DNA of 64,000 nucleotides. Origin: JAUILH01 sp964230215 (GTDB lineage: Bacteria > Bacteroidota > Bacteroidia > Flavobacteriales_D > JAUILH01). Position 1 is the first letter of the stretch, and every line of letters starts with the position of its first letter. This document shows, one piece after another, positions 37,058-46,369 of the stretch. The DNA lies in the NCBI GenBank assembly GCA_964230215.1, contig CAXRGQ010000007.1:62001-126000 (forward strand), in the 5' to 3' direction. A program made the position numbers and the translations under genes. The notes beneath the pieces were generated by a model. That model saw only the letters and a program-made list of their open reading frames with translations, was not told where the DNA came from and did not search any database.

Positions 37058-38055
37058 TACTTAGATGCGGCTCTAAGTTCTTTTATTCGCACTAGAAGAA
37101 TTACACTTACACATGCAAAGAAAAATGCGGCCAGAGTCGAAATCAATACGATAATCATTCGCTTTGGTTTAGCCTTTTTGTCGGGCAATTCTGCGTAGTT
37201 ACGCACGTGTGATTGCCTTACCTCATTTTGTGCAAACTGCTTAGCCTGATCGTTATCATCCAAAATATTCACATAACGCTCACTAAATCCGTCGGCTAAA
37301 TTGGTGTATAAGTCAAAATCACTCCCGTACTTTTCAACTGCATCAATTTTTCGTTTTAAATCTTTGGCCGTTTCAAGATCTCCCATTTGTTTAGCCTCTA
37401 AATAGTTGGTGTACAGGTCACGTCTTTCTTCTTCAGCCACTACACCAGAATCTCTTAGCTCTTTTAATCTGTCGCTGTAGTCACTCATTTCCTGACGAAT
37501 TAGCGCCACTTCATGTTGCACAGAATACAACCTTGGGAGGGCACTTCTTCTAATCATACGGTTCATCACTGTATCTACAAGACGAACAATGTCGTTTGCC
37601 ATATCACGGGCAATTTCTGGCTCCTTGTCATATACGTTTATTTCGATAGCATTTTCTTTAGTCCGATCAAAGGACACATTCTGACTATATATTTCCTGAA
37701 ACTTATAGCGGAAATTAGATTCGGTTGCTGTGTCAATATCATAATGCTCAAATAAATTATACTTGAGTGTTAGACTATCTCTAATTTCTGGCGACTCTAA
37801 AATCAGCATTAGTCTTAATGCGTCTTCCTCGTCACCAAACTCTGCAATATTGTTTTTAGCATTCGGCCCAAACTGCACAGACGTAGTTTTGGTTGGGGCA
37901 ATAACAGCTGTTGCTTTATAGTACACAGGCATCATTAAGGATACTACCGTTGAAGCAATAGCTCCTGCCAGTGTTATAATAATTATTGGTTTACGCCAGT
38001 TCCACAAGAATTGTAGAAGGCCTATGTTATCAAGCTCAGATTTTTTCTCAGTCAT
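37057..38055 (-). CDS. Wzz-type polysaccharide chain-length determinant
   Basis: A 332-aa inner-membrane protein with two helices, near residues 18-38 and 305-325, bracketing a large periplasmic part. The part after the first helix reads YYKATAVIAPTK, and residues about 160-250 form a long charged coiled coil. This is the architecture of Wzz/LptL-type chain-length regulators. There is no cytoplasmic tyrosine-kinase domain. It overlaps the polymerase/ligase gene by one base and lies 33 bp after the flippase gene. Together the three genes look like part of a Wzx/Wzy-type surface glycan pathway. Confidence 0.84.
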   Translation of the reverse strand: MTEKKSELDNIGLLQFLWNWRKPIIIITLAGAIASTVVSLMMPVYYKATAVIAPTKTTSVQFGPNAKNNIAEFGDEEDALRLMLILESPEIRDSLTLKYNLFEHYDIDTATESNFRYKFQEIYSQNVSFDRTKENAIEINVYDKEPEIARDMANDIVRLVDTVMNRMIRRSALPRLYSVQHEVALIRQEMSDYSDRLKELRDSGVVAEEERRDLYTNYLEAKQMGDLETAKDLKRKIDAVEKYGSDFDLYTNLADGFSERYVNILDDNDQAKQFAQNEVRQSHVRNYAELPDKKAKPKRMIIVLISTLAAFFFACVSVILLVRIKELRAASK

Positions 38056-38088
38056 TTAATTCGTTTGTAGGACGACAAAAGTAGTAAA

Positions 38089-39531
38089 TTACCGTTTAGC
38101 TTTTAGATGTTCTATAAATGGCTTGATTTGGATGTTTCCTAAAACCCAGGCTAATAACAAACTGGCCGTAAAAAATACCGGTAGTTGCCACAATGACCAA
38201 TCCATGTTATCATACATGAGATAAGATCCCCCAAAAATCAAAATAGCATAGAGCCCTAAAGGCATCAACAACGCAATGATAACTGAATTTTTGAACATAT
38301 ATTGTGCATATACCAACTGAAATATTCCTGTGGCCAATTGGGTAATCATGGTTGCAATAGCGGCTCCTTTAGCTCCATATTCTGGTATTAAAACAAAGTT
38401 GAGACTGAGGTTAACTATAATTCCACCAAAGGCCATTATATTAAGCACTCTCATGCTGCCATTGGCTGTTAGCAAGGTGCCGTATATATAGGTAGTGGCT
38501 ACCCCGATAAAACTCACCATTAAAAAGGCAAAAGATTCGAAGGCTTGCGCACTTATATTCGTATATCGCAATGCCAATATTTCTTCGCTATAAAACAAAC
38601 AGATGGCGGCGAGTGGCAATGCAAAGCTCATTAGCAATCGGTAGCTTAGGTTACCCAGTTGATTAACATCCTCTTTATCTTTTATCATCTTGCTAAACAT
38701 TGGCAGCAGAAGAACGGCAAATAGCATTGCAAACATATTTACCGCGTCCAGAAGACGAAACCCTTGTGCATAGTAACCTGCCTGACTATTTCCATCTGAA
38801 AGCATTCTTTCGAGCATGACAGAATCCGTTCGATTATAGATCATCATCAACAAGGTTAACAATGCAAACGGAGCGCTATTTCTAAGTAATTCCTTTGATT
38901 TCGAAATCTCCAGCTTTGGTAAGGTAAATTGGAAACTTTTAGGCATTAAAACGAATGACATTACAAGCGTGATAAAATAAGCCCCCGTTTGTCCATAGAC
39001 GAACCACATAATATCAAATGCTTGATTCGTTACATTTCCCCACAAAAGAATTGAGCAAAAAACGATTAAAATGAGTCTATCCAATACAGAGATTATGCTG
39101 TCTCTTTTGAACAACTGAAGTGCACCAAGGTTAGATCTCATATAAAGAATGAATCCAACTAAGACTTGATTAAATAAGAGTATAGCCAGTACTTGCCATT
39201 CAGATGCAGAAAATTCAAGACTTAATCCAACCACAACGCTGACTATAGCGTAGATAGCAATTAATAAACATTTAGTACCAAAAATATGAGCGAATTCACT
39301 TTTTAAGATACTTGCATCTCTACTAACGCGTCTATTGTTGTAATTGGTGATTCCAAAATCAAGCAGAACGTTAAATAGAAACGAGAAATTAAGCAATGCA
39401 AAATAATTTCCGTAGGCCGCCTCACCAACTCGGTTCTGCACCTCAGCATCAATGCCAAGGATATAGAAGGGCTTAATCAATAAATTGAGAAAGACCAAGA
39501 GCAGTAGATTGGACAAGAATTTACCTTGCAT
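38089..39531 (-). CDS. Wzx-type polysaccharide flippase
   Basis: A 480-aa protein with about 14 hydrophobic helices of the MOP/Wzx superfamily, which moves lipid-linked repeat units to the outer face of the inner membrane. Supporting segments are FNVLLDFGITNYNNRR near residue 55 and the middle MIYNRTDSVMLERML, both typical of Wzx-like proteins. The ATG at 39531 is preferred; the longer frame begins with a TTG nine bases earlier. It is the first gene of the three-gene polysaccharide set. Confidence 0.86.
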   Translation of the reverse strand: MQGKFLSNLLLLVFLNLLIKPFYILGIDAEVQNRVGEAAYGNYFALLNFSFLFNVLLDFGITNYNNRRVSRDASILKSEFAHIFGTKCLLIAIYAIVSVVVGLSLEFSASEWQVLAILLFNQVLVGFILYMRSNLGALQLFKRDSIISVLDRLILIVFCSILLWGNVTNQAFDIMWFVYGQTGAYFITLVMSFVLMPKSFQFTLPKLEISKSKELLRNSAPFALLTLLMMIYNRTDSVMLERMLSDGNSQAGYYAQGFRLLDAVNMFAMLFAVLLLPMFSKMIKDKEDVNQLGNLSYRLLMSFALPLAAICLFYSEEILALRYTNISAQAFESFAFLMVSFIGVATTYIYGTLLTANGSMRVLNIMAFGGIIVNLSLNFVLIPEYGAKGAAIATMITQLATGIFQLVYAQYMFKNSVIIALLMPLGLYAILIFGGSYLMYDNMDWSLWQLPVFFTASLLLAWVLGNIQIKPFIEHLKAKR

Positions 39532-39612
39532 AGTTTGCAATTAACGCAAAATTCGAGTCGATAATATGCGTATTACTTAAAGTTGTTGAATGTAATATGT
39601 GAATTTATTAGC

Positions 39613-40134
39613 TTACTCAGCTACCTCAATTACTTCAATGGTCTGGCAGGCGCGGAACATGTCCATTGCTTGTTCCTCTGTAAAGTTCTTCACCTTAACA
39701 TTTTCCAATTCGTATCCATCTTCACCGGCGTTCACCGAATAGAAGAAATAATGGGCTTCTTGGTTCATTACTTCATTTTTGGTAACGAATCCATTATCAG
39801 ATTCTACAAGCCACTCTTTAACAACATTTACATCATTTTTAGACCACTCTTCTTTGCGTTCTGCAACTGTTGTTCCATAGTCTGTAATTTCAATCTCGAA
39901 ACCGTTGTTATTTGTAATCAAACCATTGTACTTTTCATCAACGAAAGCTGCATCTTCCGGCACCATAATCGTAAATGGATATCCATGCTCAGATAAATCA
40001 AGCTTTTTTGTTAGTTCAAGCTGTTTTTTCTCTGTTTTTTTCTCAGATGAGTCTGATGCATCATCTTCTCCAGAAGAACATCCGACAATAAATAGGCTTA
40101 GAGCAAGGGGAATTGCTAATAGTAAAGTTTTCAT
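39613..40134 (-). CDS. lipoprotein of unknown function
   Basis: A 173-aa predicted lipoprotein. The signal peptide ends in a good lipobox, FIVGC, so the mature protein begins at Cys19, followed by an acidic Ser/Glu/Asp-rich linker (residues 20-38) that would place it away from the membrane. The rest is a small alpha/beta domain I do not recognise. It is flanked by ruvB upstream (58 bp) and the flippase downstream (82 bp) on the same strand. Nothing in the neighbourhood suggests its function. Confidence 0.75.
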   Translation of the reverse strand: MKTLLLAIPLALSLFIVGCSSGEDDASDSSEKKTEKKQLELTKKLDLSEHGYPFTIMVPEDAAFVDEKYNGLITNNNGFEIEITDYGTTVAERKEEWSKNDVNVVKEWLVESDNGFVTKNEVMNQEAHYFFYSVNAGEDGYELENVKVKNFTEEQAMDMFRACQTIEVIEVAE

Positions 40135-40191
40135 CGTGTTTTAGTTTGGTTGTGTTTTTAGTTTACGGTTGGTATGAGTCAAAGGTTCGTA

Positions 40192-41214
40192 TTAAAACAG
40201 ATTTCCCTGCATAATATCTGGTGAATGTCCAAGGTGGGTATATGCTTTTTCAGTGACCTTTCTACCCTTTTGAGTGCGTATTAAATAGCCTTCTTGAATA
40301 AGAAAAGGCTCATAAACCTCCTCGATAGTCCCTGCTTCCTCCCCCACTGCTGTCGCGATGGTTTTGATGCCCACAGGTCCTCCTTTAAATTTATCTATGA
40401 TGGCGAGCAGGATTTTATTATCCATCTCATCTAGTCCATGTTTATCTACGTTGAGTGCTTCTAGGGCAATGTTTGCTATGTCGATATTAATCGTACCATC
40501 ACCTTTAACTTCAGCAAAATCTCTAACTCTTCTTAGCAGCGCGTTTGCAATACGTGGTGTTCCCCTGCTTCTTCCAGCAATTTCGAAAGCCGCATCTTCA
40601 TTAATTGGAATATTTAAGATACCTGAAGAACGTTCCACAATATCGGTAAGCAATTTTGAGTCGTAGTACTTTAACCTTGCGTTGATTCCGAAACGTGCGC
40701 GGAGGGGTGAAGTAAGCAATCCTGATCTTGTTGTAGCGCCAATTAAGGTGAATGGATTTAGTTCGATTTGCACTGTGCGTGCGTTGGGACCAGCATCAAT
40801 CATGATGTCAATATGATAGTCTTCCATCGCACTATACAGGTACTCTTCAACAATCGGACTCAATCTATGAATTTCATCAATAAACAGCACATCACCTTCT
40901 TCAAGATTGGTTAACAAGCCAGCCAAATCACCCGGCTTATCTAATACGGGCCCTGAGGTAACTTTAAAACCGACACCCAACTCATTCGCAATAATATTTG
41001 CCAGAGTGGTTTTACCCAATCCGGGAGGTCCATGCAAGAGCACGTGATCCATTGCCTCATTACGACGACGAGCTGCCTCAACAAAAATCATTAGGTTCTC
41101 TACCACTTTTCTTTGACCTGTAAAGTCATCAAAGCTCTTAGGCCTGAGTACCTTTTCGATTTCGCCTGTGCTGCCATCGTTGGCTTCATCTCTTATGTCG
41201 AATTCTTCTGACAT
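40192..41214 (-). CDS. ruvB: Holliday junction branch migration helicase RuvB
   Basis: RuvB is the AAA+ motor that drives branch migration with RuvA. Walker A is GPPGLGKTT at 62-70, Walker B LFIDEIHR at about 110-117, the sensor/arginine-finger region reads GATTRSGLLTSPLRARFG, and the C-terminal winged-helix DNA-binding domain ends with QEGYLIRTQKGRKVT. Length, 340 aa, is normal. ruvC is 36 kb away and ruvA is not in the window. Confidence 0.97.
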   Translation of the reverse strand: MSEEFDIRDEANDGSTGEIEKVLRPKSFDDFTGQRKVVENLMIFVEAARRRNEAMDHVLLHGPPGLGKTTLANIIANELGVGFKVTSGPVLDKPGDLAGLLTNLEEGDVLFIDEIHRLSPIVEEYLYSAMEDYHIDIMIDAGPNARTVQIELNPFTLIGATTRSGLLTSPLRARFGINARLKYYDSKLLTDIVERSSGILNIPINEDAAFEIAGRSRGTPRIANALLRRVRDFAEVKGDGTINIDIANIALEALNVDKHGLDEMDNKILLAIIDKFKGGPVGIKTIATAVGEEAGTIEEVYEPFLIQEGYLIRTQKGRKVTEKAYTHLGHSPDIMQGNLF

Positions 41215-41252
41215 TAAAACAAAAATACTTAAATCATCAACGGTAACGCGTC

Positions 41253-41897
41253 TTAGTCAATTACGTTTTTAACATAATCATTAAAAACATCTCCAAAGTA
41301 GATTTTAAACCAATACATATAGAAAGGTGCTGTGAAGCGCTCGTTAATGTTTCTGTTGTTCTTCAGCATTAATCTAACGCCAATCCCTCCACCGACTCCA
41401 AAATACTTTAAAAAACGATATGTGACGGTCATAGCTGGTTCGTACAAAGCAACCAAACCTCCATCTTGTGTAAATGTCTCGTTGTTATACTCATGTTTAA
41501 AGTAGGAATACCCTAATCCCAGTTGCACGGGAATGGTCATTTCCCAATGTGCTGTTTTGTAAAACATATATTCCGCATGCGGCGCAATGTAAAACATGCG
41601 GAGATCTCGATTCACCAAATCCGTAATTGTATCTTGATTTATAATGGGATATTCTCTCTGATAACCAAGAGCAAGCCAATTAAAACTGAGTCCCAATCGC
41701 GTTCTATCTGCATAATTAGCACCGACAAAAACAGAGCGCATTTTAGCAAACTCGTTTGTTATCACGGCATTTCTTGAACTCAAGTTAAATGTGAGTTTGG
41801 GCTTTGCTTGAAGTGAGAGTTTTACTGAATCAACAATTGCTTGAGCATTCACGATTGGTGAAGCTAACAATAGGCATATGATGATTAGTTTTCGCAC
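41253..41897 (-). CDS. small outer-membrane beta-barrel protein, unknown function
   Basis: A 214-aa protein with a signal peptide (about 1-18, ending IVNAQ). Alternating aromatic/hydrophobic strands suggest an eight- to ten-stranded barrel (for instance RLGLSFNWLALGYQRE and TIPVQLGLGYSYF). No family is recognised. The start is a GTG at 41897, only a few bases after the U-tract of the cytochrome-oxidase operon terminator. Its transcript must therefore start at or within that terminator or arise by read-through. It lies 38 bp upstream of ruvB on the same strand, so the two may share a transcript. Confidence 0.7.
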   Translation of the reverse strand: MRKLIIICLLLASPIVNAQAIVDSVKLSLQAKPKLTFNLSSRNAVITNEFAKMRSVFVGANYADRTRLGLSFNWLALGYQREYPIINQDTITDLVNRDLRMFYIAPHAEYMFYKTAHWEMTIPVQLGLGYSYFKHEYNNETFTQDGGLVALYEPAMTVTYRFLKYFGVGGGIGVRLMLKNNRNINERFTAPFYMYWFKIYFGDVFNDYVKNVID

Positions 41898-41932
41898 AAA
41901 AAAAATGTCCGTAACAAAGTTACGGACATTTC
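41898..41932 (-). terminator. intrinsic terminator of the act-cta respiratory operon
   Basis: A 13-bp perfect stem (41903-41915 with 41919-41931), loop AAA, followed on the minus strand by a run of eight T (beginning within the stem). It lies 17 bp after the ctaD stop. Confidence 0.9.
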
Positions 41933-41948
41933 AATAAGATAATATCTT

Positions 41949-43724
41949 TTAGTGCTCGTGTTCGCCTTCTTTGAGCGGAACCGTTTGTGGCACAAAGTCT
42001 TCTTCCCAATCTGGATTACTGTAATCATAAGGCCATCTGTGTACTTCTGGTAATTCACCTGGCCAGTTTCCGTGTCCTGGGTTCACTGGAGTAGTCCACT
42101 CAAGTGTATTTGATTGCCATGGATTCTCCACTGCTTTTTGACCTCTCCAAATACTATAGAAGAAGTTAATCAAGAAGATAACCTGTGCAATAGCTCCTAC
42201 AATAGCGAACACAGAAATCAATTCATTTAAGTCAATTGTGCTGTCTAAGAATGGGAATGAAGAGTAATCGTAATAACGTCTTGGTGCTCCGTTAAGACCT
42301 ACATAGTGCATTGGGAAAAACACCCCATATCCACATATAATAGTAAGCCAGAAATGCGCATATCCCATTTTTGTATTCATCATTCGACCATACATTTTAG
42401 GAAACCAGTGATAAACACCAGCAAACATTCCGAATACCGCAGACAGCCCCATTACAATGTGGAAGTGAGCTACCACAAAGTATGTATCATGAACAGCAAT
42501 ATCAAGCGCAGAATCCGCAAGAATAATACCTGTAACACCACCTGTGATGAATGTAGATACAAGACCAATTGAGAATAACATTGCCGGCGTGTACTTAATA
42601 TTTCCTTTCCAAAGCGTAGTTATGTAGTTAAATACCTTAACCGCTGATGGAATTGCAATAAGTAAAGTTGTAAATACGAATACCCCCCCTAGGAATGGAT
42701 TCATACCTGTTACATACATATGGTGACCCCATACAATGAATGATAAGAAACCGATAGCCAGGATTGATCCAATCATTGCTCGGTAACCGAAGATTGATTT
42801 TCTTGAGTTAGTTGCTACAATTTCTGATGTAATACCTAGTGCTGGAAGAAGTACGATATATACCTCAGGGTGACCTAAGAACCAGAAAAGGTGCTCATAC
42901 AATACTGGCGATCCACCTACCTGATCTAATACCTCACCTTGAACAACGATATCCGATAAATAGAAGCTAGTTCCAAATGTTCTATCCATGATAAGAAGAA
43001 GAACAGCAGAGAATAAAACTGGGAATGATAATACCCCAAGAATAGCTGTTACAAAGAACGCCCAAATTGTTAGTGGCATTCTTGTCATCTTCATCCCTTT
43101 TGTTCTAAGGTTTAGAATCGTAACGATATAGTTTAGAGATCCTAGAAGTGATGATGCAACGAAAATTGCCATCGAAACTAACCATAAGGTCATACCTAAA
43201 CCTGACCCACTAACTGCATTTTCAAGCACAGATAATGGAGGGTAAACTGTCCATCCTGCCATAGCTGGTCCCGTCTCAACAAACATTGAGATTAACATAA
43301 TCACACTGGAAATAAAGAAGAACCAGTATGATAGCATGTTTAGGAATCCAGATGCCATATCACGTGCACCTATCTGTAATGGAATAAGTAGGTTAGAGAA
43401 GGTACCACTTAACCCACCTGTTAGTAGGAAGAATACCATTATTGTACCATGAATGGTAACGAGTCCCAAATACATATTCTCGTTAAGTACTCCACCTGGC
43501 GCCCATTTGCTCCCAAGGAACATTTCAAGAACGTCAAATCCTTGTCCAGGCCAACCTAGTTGAAGTCTGAAGAAAATAGATAAAACCATTGCAACCACCC
43601 CCATAATAATTGCCGTAATCAGGAATTGCTTGGAGATCATTTTGTGATCCATACTAAAGATGTACTTGGACACAAAATTTTCTTCGTGGTGATGTTCTTC
43701 GTGATGATCGTGTGCGTGTGCCAT
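41949..43724 (-). CDS. ctaD: cytochrome c oxidase subunit I
   Basis: The 591-aa catalytic subunit of an aa3-type haem-copper oxidase, with about twelve membrane helices. Ligand motifs are clear: FWFLGHPEVYIVLLPALG holds the CuB His and its cross-linked Tyr, WGHHMY holds the other two CuB His residues, and AVHDTYFVVAHFHIVMG carries the haem a3 and haem a His. The N-terminus is unusually His-rich (AHAHDHHEEHHHEE, residues 2-15), as is the tail (EGEHEH). It is the last gene of the operon, 50 bp after ctaC. Subunit III is not in the window. Confidence 0.97.
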   Translation of the reverse strand: MAHAHDHHEEHHHEENFVSKYIFSMDHKMISKQFLITAIIMGVVAMVLSIFFRLQLGWPGQGFDVLEMFLGSKWAPGGVLNENMYLGLVTIHGTIMVFFLLTGGLSGTFSNLLIPLQIGARDMASGFLNMLSYWFFFISSVIMLISMFVETGPAMAGWTVYPPLSVLENAVSGSGLGMTLWLVSMAIFVASSLLGSLNYIVTILNLRTKGMKMTRMPLTIWAFFVTAILGVLSFPVLFSAVLLLIMDRTFGTSFYLSDIVVQGEVLDQVGGSPVLYEHLFWFLGHPEVYIVLLPALGITSEIVATNSRKSIFGYRAMIGSILAIGFLSFIVWGHHMYVTGMNPFLGGVFVFTTLLIAIPSAVKVFNYITTLWKGNIKYTPAMLFSIGLVSTFITGGVTGIILADSALDIAVHDTYFVVAHFHIVMGLSAVFGMFAGVYHWFPKMYGRMMNTKMGYAHFWLTIICGYGVFFPMHYVGLNGAPRRYYDYSSFPFLDSTIDLNELISVFAIVGAIAQVIFLINFFYSIWRGQKAVENPWQSNTLEWTTPVNPGHGNWPGELPEVHRWPYDYSNPDWEEDFVPQTVPLKEGEHEH

Positions 43725-43773
43725 TCTCTCTATATAAATGTTGTTATACTCTCTTATTAACTAATTTCTATCC

Positions 43774-45087
43774 TTACATTGCCGGTGCATCCGCATCAGC
43801 TCCTTCTTCTTTTCCTTCTTCTTTCGCAATTGGCATTGGGATAATTACTTGACCTTCTTCGTACTTCCAGTCCGCTTTATTATCCGAGAAGCCTCTACCG
43901 TCGATAGTTGTTTTACCAGCTAACCACTCTCTAAAGCCCTCTTCTGTACCAACAATAATCTTCGCTTTCATTCCGTAGTGACCACCACCACAGATCTTGT
44001 TACAAACAAGTACGAAATCGAAATTAGGATCCTCCATTGCTTCTCTCATCTCCTCAGTTGTCATAGTTGGTGTAAAGCTGAAGTAAGTAGTTGCTCCAGG
44101 CACCATGTTCATTTGAGCATCAAAGTGAGGGAAGTAGGCACTGTGAATAACATCCTTAGATCTAAATGTAAAGTTGTAGTCTCTACCTTTAACCAAGTAT
44201 AATTCACCTCCAGCTAGGATATCGTCACCTGCTAAGGCGTCCCAATCGATGGTGTCTTTAGCTATTTCACTTCTAAGAGCAATCAATCTTCTTTTAAGTC
44301 TGTTGAACTTGATGATTTGATCTTCTAGTTCTTCCACTTTCCAATCAGGAAGATAATGACCACCTCTTTTGATTTGAACTTCTGCGGTATCAATCTTTTC
44401 ATCGAATCTACCAAGCGCATCCTCTATGTAGTCTGTTGTGATTACACCTACAGCATTATCTCCACCGATTAGTTTATAATCAGACTGACCTAATTTATTA
44501 TCGTGTCCAGCATAGCGTGTTGTAAATCCGAACTGTTCAGCAGTAATCTCTACAACTTGAGCTTGCTCAGCCACAGGTTTTGAGGTATCCACTGTATTGG
44601 CATCCGCTCCCATTACATTAAACCAAGTCTTTAGACCAAGGATTATGATTACTGCAAGAACAATAGATGGAACAATTGTCCATATCATCTCCAATTTATT
44701 GCTATGAGGAAACCAATGTGCCTTTCTTGACTCTTTGTAATAATACTTCCAAGCGAATCCAAAAAGTAAAGTATTCGTTAAGAAGAACACCGTTACAATG
44801 ATCGCCCAGTTTATGTTTAATAACCATCTTCCATCTTCAGCTACATTAGATGCAGCAGGTCCTTTACCAAAGTTATTACCTGCATAATTGTAGGTTAACC
44901 AAATAAAGAATGCATAAAATGCAATCATAAACACGAGCATTAAATTGGCATTAAGGTGGTTATCCTTTTCAGGAATTATCTCCTCACGCTTGCCCTTTAA
45001 AGCAGATGCTAACTCATATACTCTAAGTAACTGAGCGATAGCAATTACTGCTAAAACTACAACCAGAACAACTATTAATCTATCCAT
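43774..45087 (-). CDS. ctaC: cytochrome c oxidase subunit II
   Basis: A 437-aa CuA subunit, longer than the usual 250-300 aa. Helices are near residues 2-20, 50-68 and 93-116. The periplasmic CuA domain starts with VVEITAEQFGFTTRYAG, contains the His ligand in DVIHSAYFPHF and ends with CNKICGGGHYGM, so all CuA ligands are present. Between the first strand and the His region, residues of about 205-290 form an insertion with a predicted coiled coil (PDWKVEELEDQIIKFNRLKR) that is absent from typical enzymes. The C-terminal tail is acidic and Ala/Glu-rich. It is the seventh gene of the operon, directly after actF. Confidence 0.95.
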   Translation of the reverse strand: MDRLIVVLVVVLAVIAIAQLLRVYELASALKGKREEIIPEKDNHLNANLMLVFMIAFYAFFIWLTYNYAGNNFGKGPAASNVAEDGRWLLNINWAIIVTVFFLTNTLLFGFAWKYYYKESRKAHWFPHSNKLEMIWTIVPSIVLAVIIILGLKTWFNVMGADANTVDTSKPVAEQAQVVEITAEQFGFTTRYAGHDNKLGQSDYKLIGGDNAVGVITTDYIEDALGRFDEKIDTAEVQIKRGGHYLPDWKVEELEDQIIKFNRLKRRLIALRSEIAKDTIDWDALAGDDILAGGELYLVKGRDYNFTFRSKDVIHSAYFPHFDAQMNMVPGATTYFSFTPTMTTEEMREAMEDPNFDFVLVCNKICGGGHYGMKAKIIVGTEEGFREWLAGKTTIDGRGFSDNKADWKYEEGQVIIPMPIAKEEGKEEGADADAPAM

Positions 45088-45125
45088 TGCGATCTATATT
45101 CTTTTATTCTTACTCTCTTAGTCTA

Positions 45126-46331
45126 TTAAATATCGTGGTGTAAACTCTCCTCTAGATAAGGGTGGTTTTTCACCATAAGTGGTCGTTTCGTTAATGCTGT
45201 GAGCACCCAGAAAATGAATCCACCTAGGAAGGTCATAAACATTCCAATCTCAAAAAATCCTAGTCTACCATGTGTATGCATAGTTCCTGGTGTGATTAAC
45301 ATGTAAACATCTAACCAGTGACCTACAAAGATTAGCATACCAACGAAAATTAAGAATGGTGCGCTTCTTTTTGCATCTCTTGACATTAATAGAACCATTG
45401 GGAATGCAAAGTTTATAATAAACATTCCAAAGTAAATAATCTTGTATTGTCCTAATCTAGGGATGTAGTAGGTTACTTCCTCAGGAATATCTGAGTACCA
45501 GATAAGCATGAACTGAGAGAACCATAAGTAACTCCATAAGAAACTTAATGCGAACACCCATTTACCAACATCATGAATGTGGCTTTCGTTTACATTTTCT
45601 AAGTATCCTTTGCTTTTTAGCCATACCGTAAGAAGAATCATAAACACCATTCCACTTACCCACATTCCGGCAAATACATACCATCCAAATAGTGTACTGT
45701 ACCAGTGAGTATCGATTGACATAATCCAATCCCATGACATTGTAGAAGAGAAATATGCAAAGAACACTAGGAATAATGCCGCTCTTTTAAAGTTCTTAAA
45801 GTGAATATCTGTACCACCGATTTGATCCTCCAATAAAGATCTCTTTCTGAATCCTCTCATAAACAAAAGGAAAGTAGCCATATAAACAATCGTTCTAGCC
45901 CAGAAGAATCCTTGGTTTAAGTAAGCTGATTTGTTAGCGATTATACTATCAAACATATTGCTAGACTCATCATGAACATCTGCATCCATCCAGTGATACA
46001 TGTGATGCTGATGTAGAGTTCCACCAAGTAACACGATTACAATAACCGCCATTCCATAAGGTAATGCCGACATCATGGCTTCCATTACTCTTTTAAGAAC
46101 AACGCCCCATCCTGACTCCGTAGCATAGTGCAATGCTAAGTAGAAAAGCGCTGTCAATGCGATTGCAAAGAAGAAAAATCCATTAATTAAAAGGTTTGAC
46201 CATAGACGAGTTCCAAAGTGATCTTCAGATCCTGTATGACCAAAAACAAACTCGAGAATAATAAAGAGTAAGCCTACTCCTATTAATCCGAAGGTAAATT
46301 TCTTTGCTTTATTTGAAAATGTAAAGTCCAT
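45126..46331 (-). CDS. actF: alternative complex III membrane subunit ActF
   Basis: A 401-aa polytopic protein, about ten helices, of the NrfD/PsrC superfamily, and a membrane subunit of alternative complex III that oxidises quinol and reduces cytochrome c or the oxidase. Typical segments are HMYHWMDADVHDESSNMFD and FSSTMSWDWIMSIDTHWYST. The gene lies in the standard order actA-B-C-D-E-F, 38 bp after actE and 38 bp before ctaC. ActC is its paralogue; the two together form the quinol-handling membrane arm. Confidence 0.93.
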   Translation of the reverse strand: MDFTFSNKAKKFTFGLIGVGLLFIILEFVFGHTGSEDHFGTRLWSNLLINGFFFFAIALTALFYLALHYATESGWGVVLKRVMEAMMSALPYGMAVIVIVLLGGTLHQHHMYHWMDADVHDESSNMFDSIIANKSAYLNQGFFWARTIVYMATFLLFMRGFRKRSLLEDQIGGTDIHFKNFKRAALFLVFFAYFSSTMSWDWIMSIDTHWYSTLFGWYVFAGMWVSGMVFMILLTVWLKSKGYLENVNESHIHDVGKWVFALSFLWSYLWFSQFMLIWYSDIPEEVTYYIPRLGQYKIIYFGMFIINFAFPMVLLMSRDAKRSAPFLIFVGMLIFVGHWLDVYMLITPGTMHTHGRLGFFEIGMFMTFLGGFIFWVLTALTKRPLMVKNHPYLEESLHHDI

Positions 46332-46369
46332 TTTATTTACTTATAATTCGTTTATCTCTTCTTTCTTTC

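Noticed and set aside
39583..39996. A 137-residue open frame on the plus strand
   Set aside because: It lies antisense to the lipoprotein gene, which has a clear lipobox, and has Cys/Phe-rich composition typical of a shadow frame.
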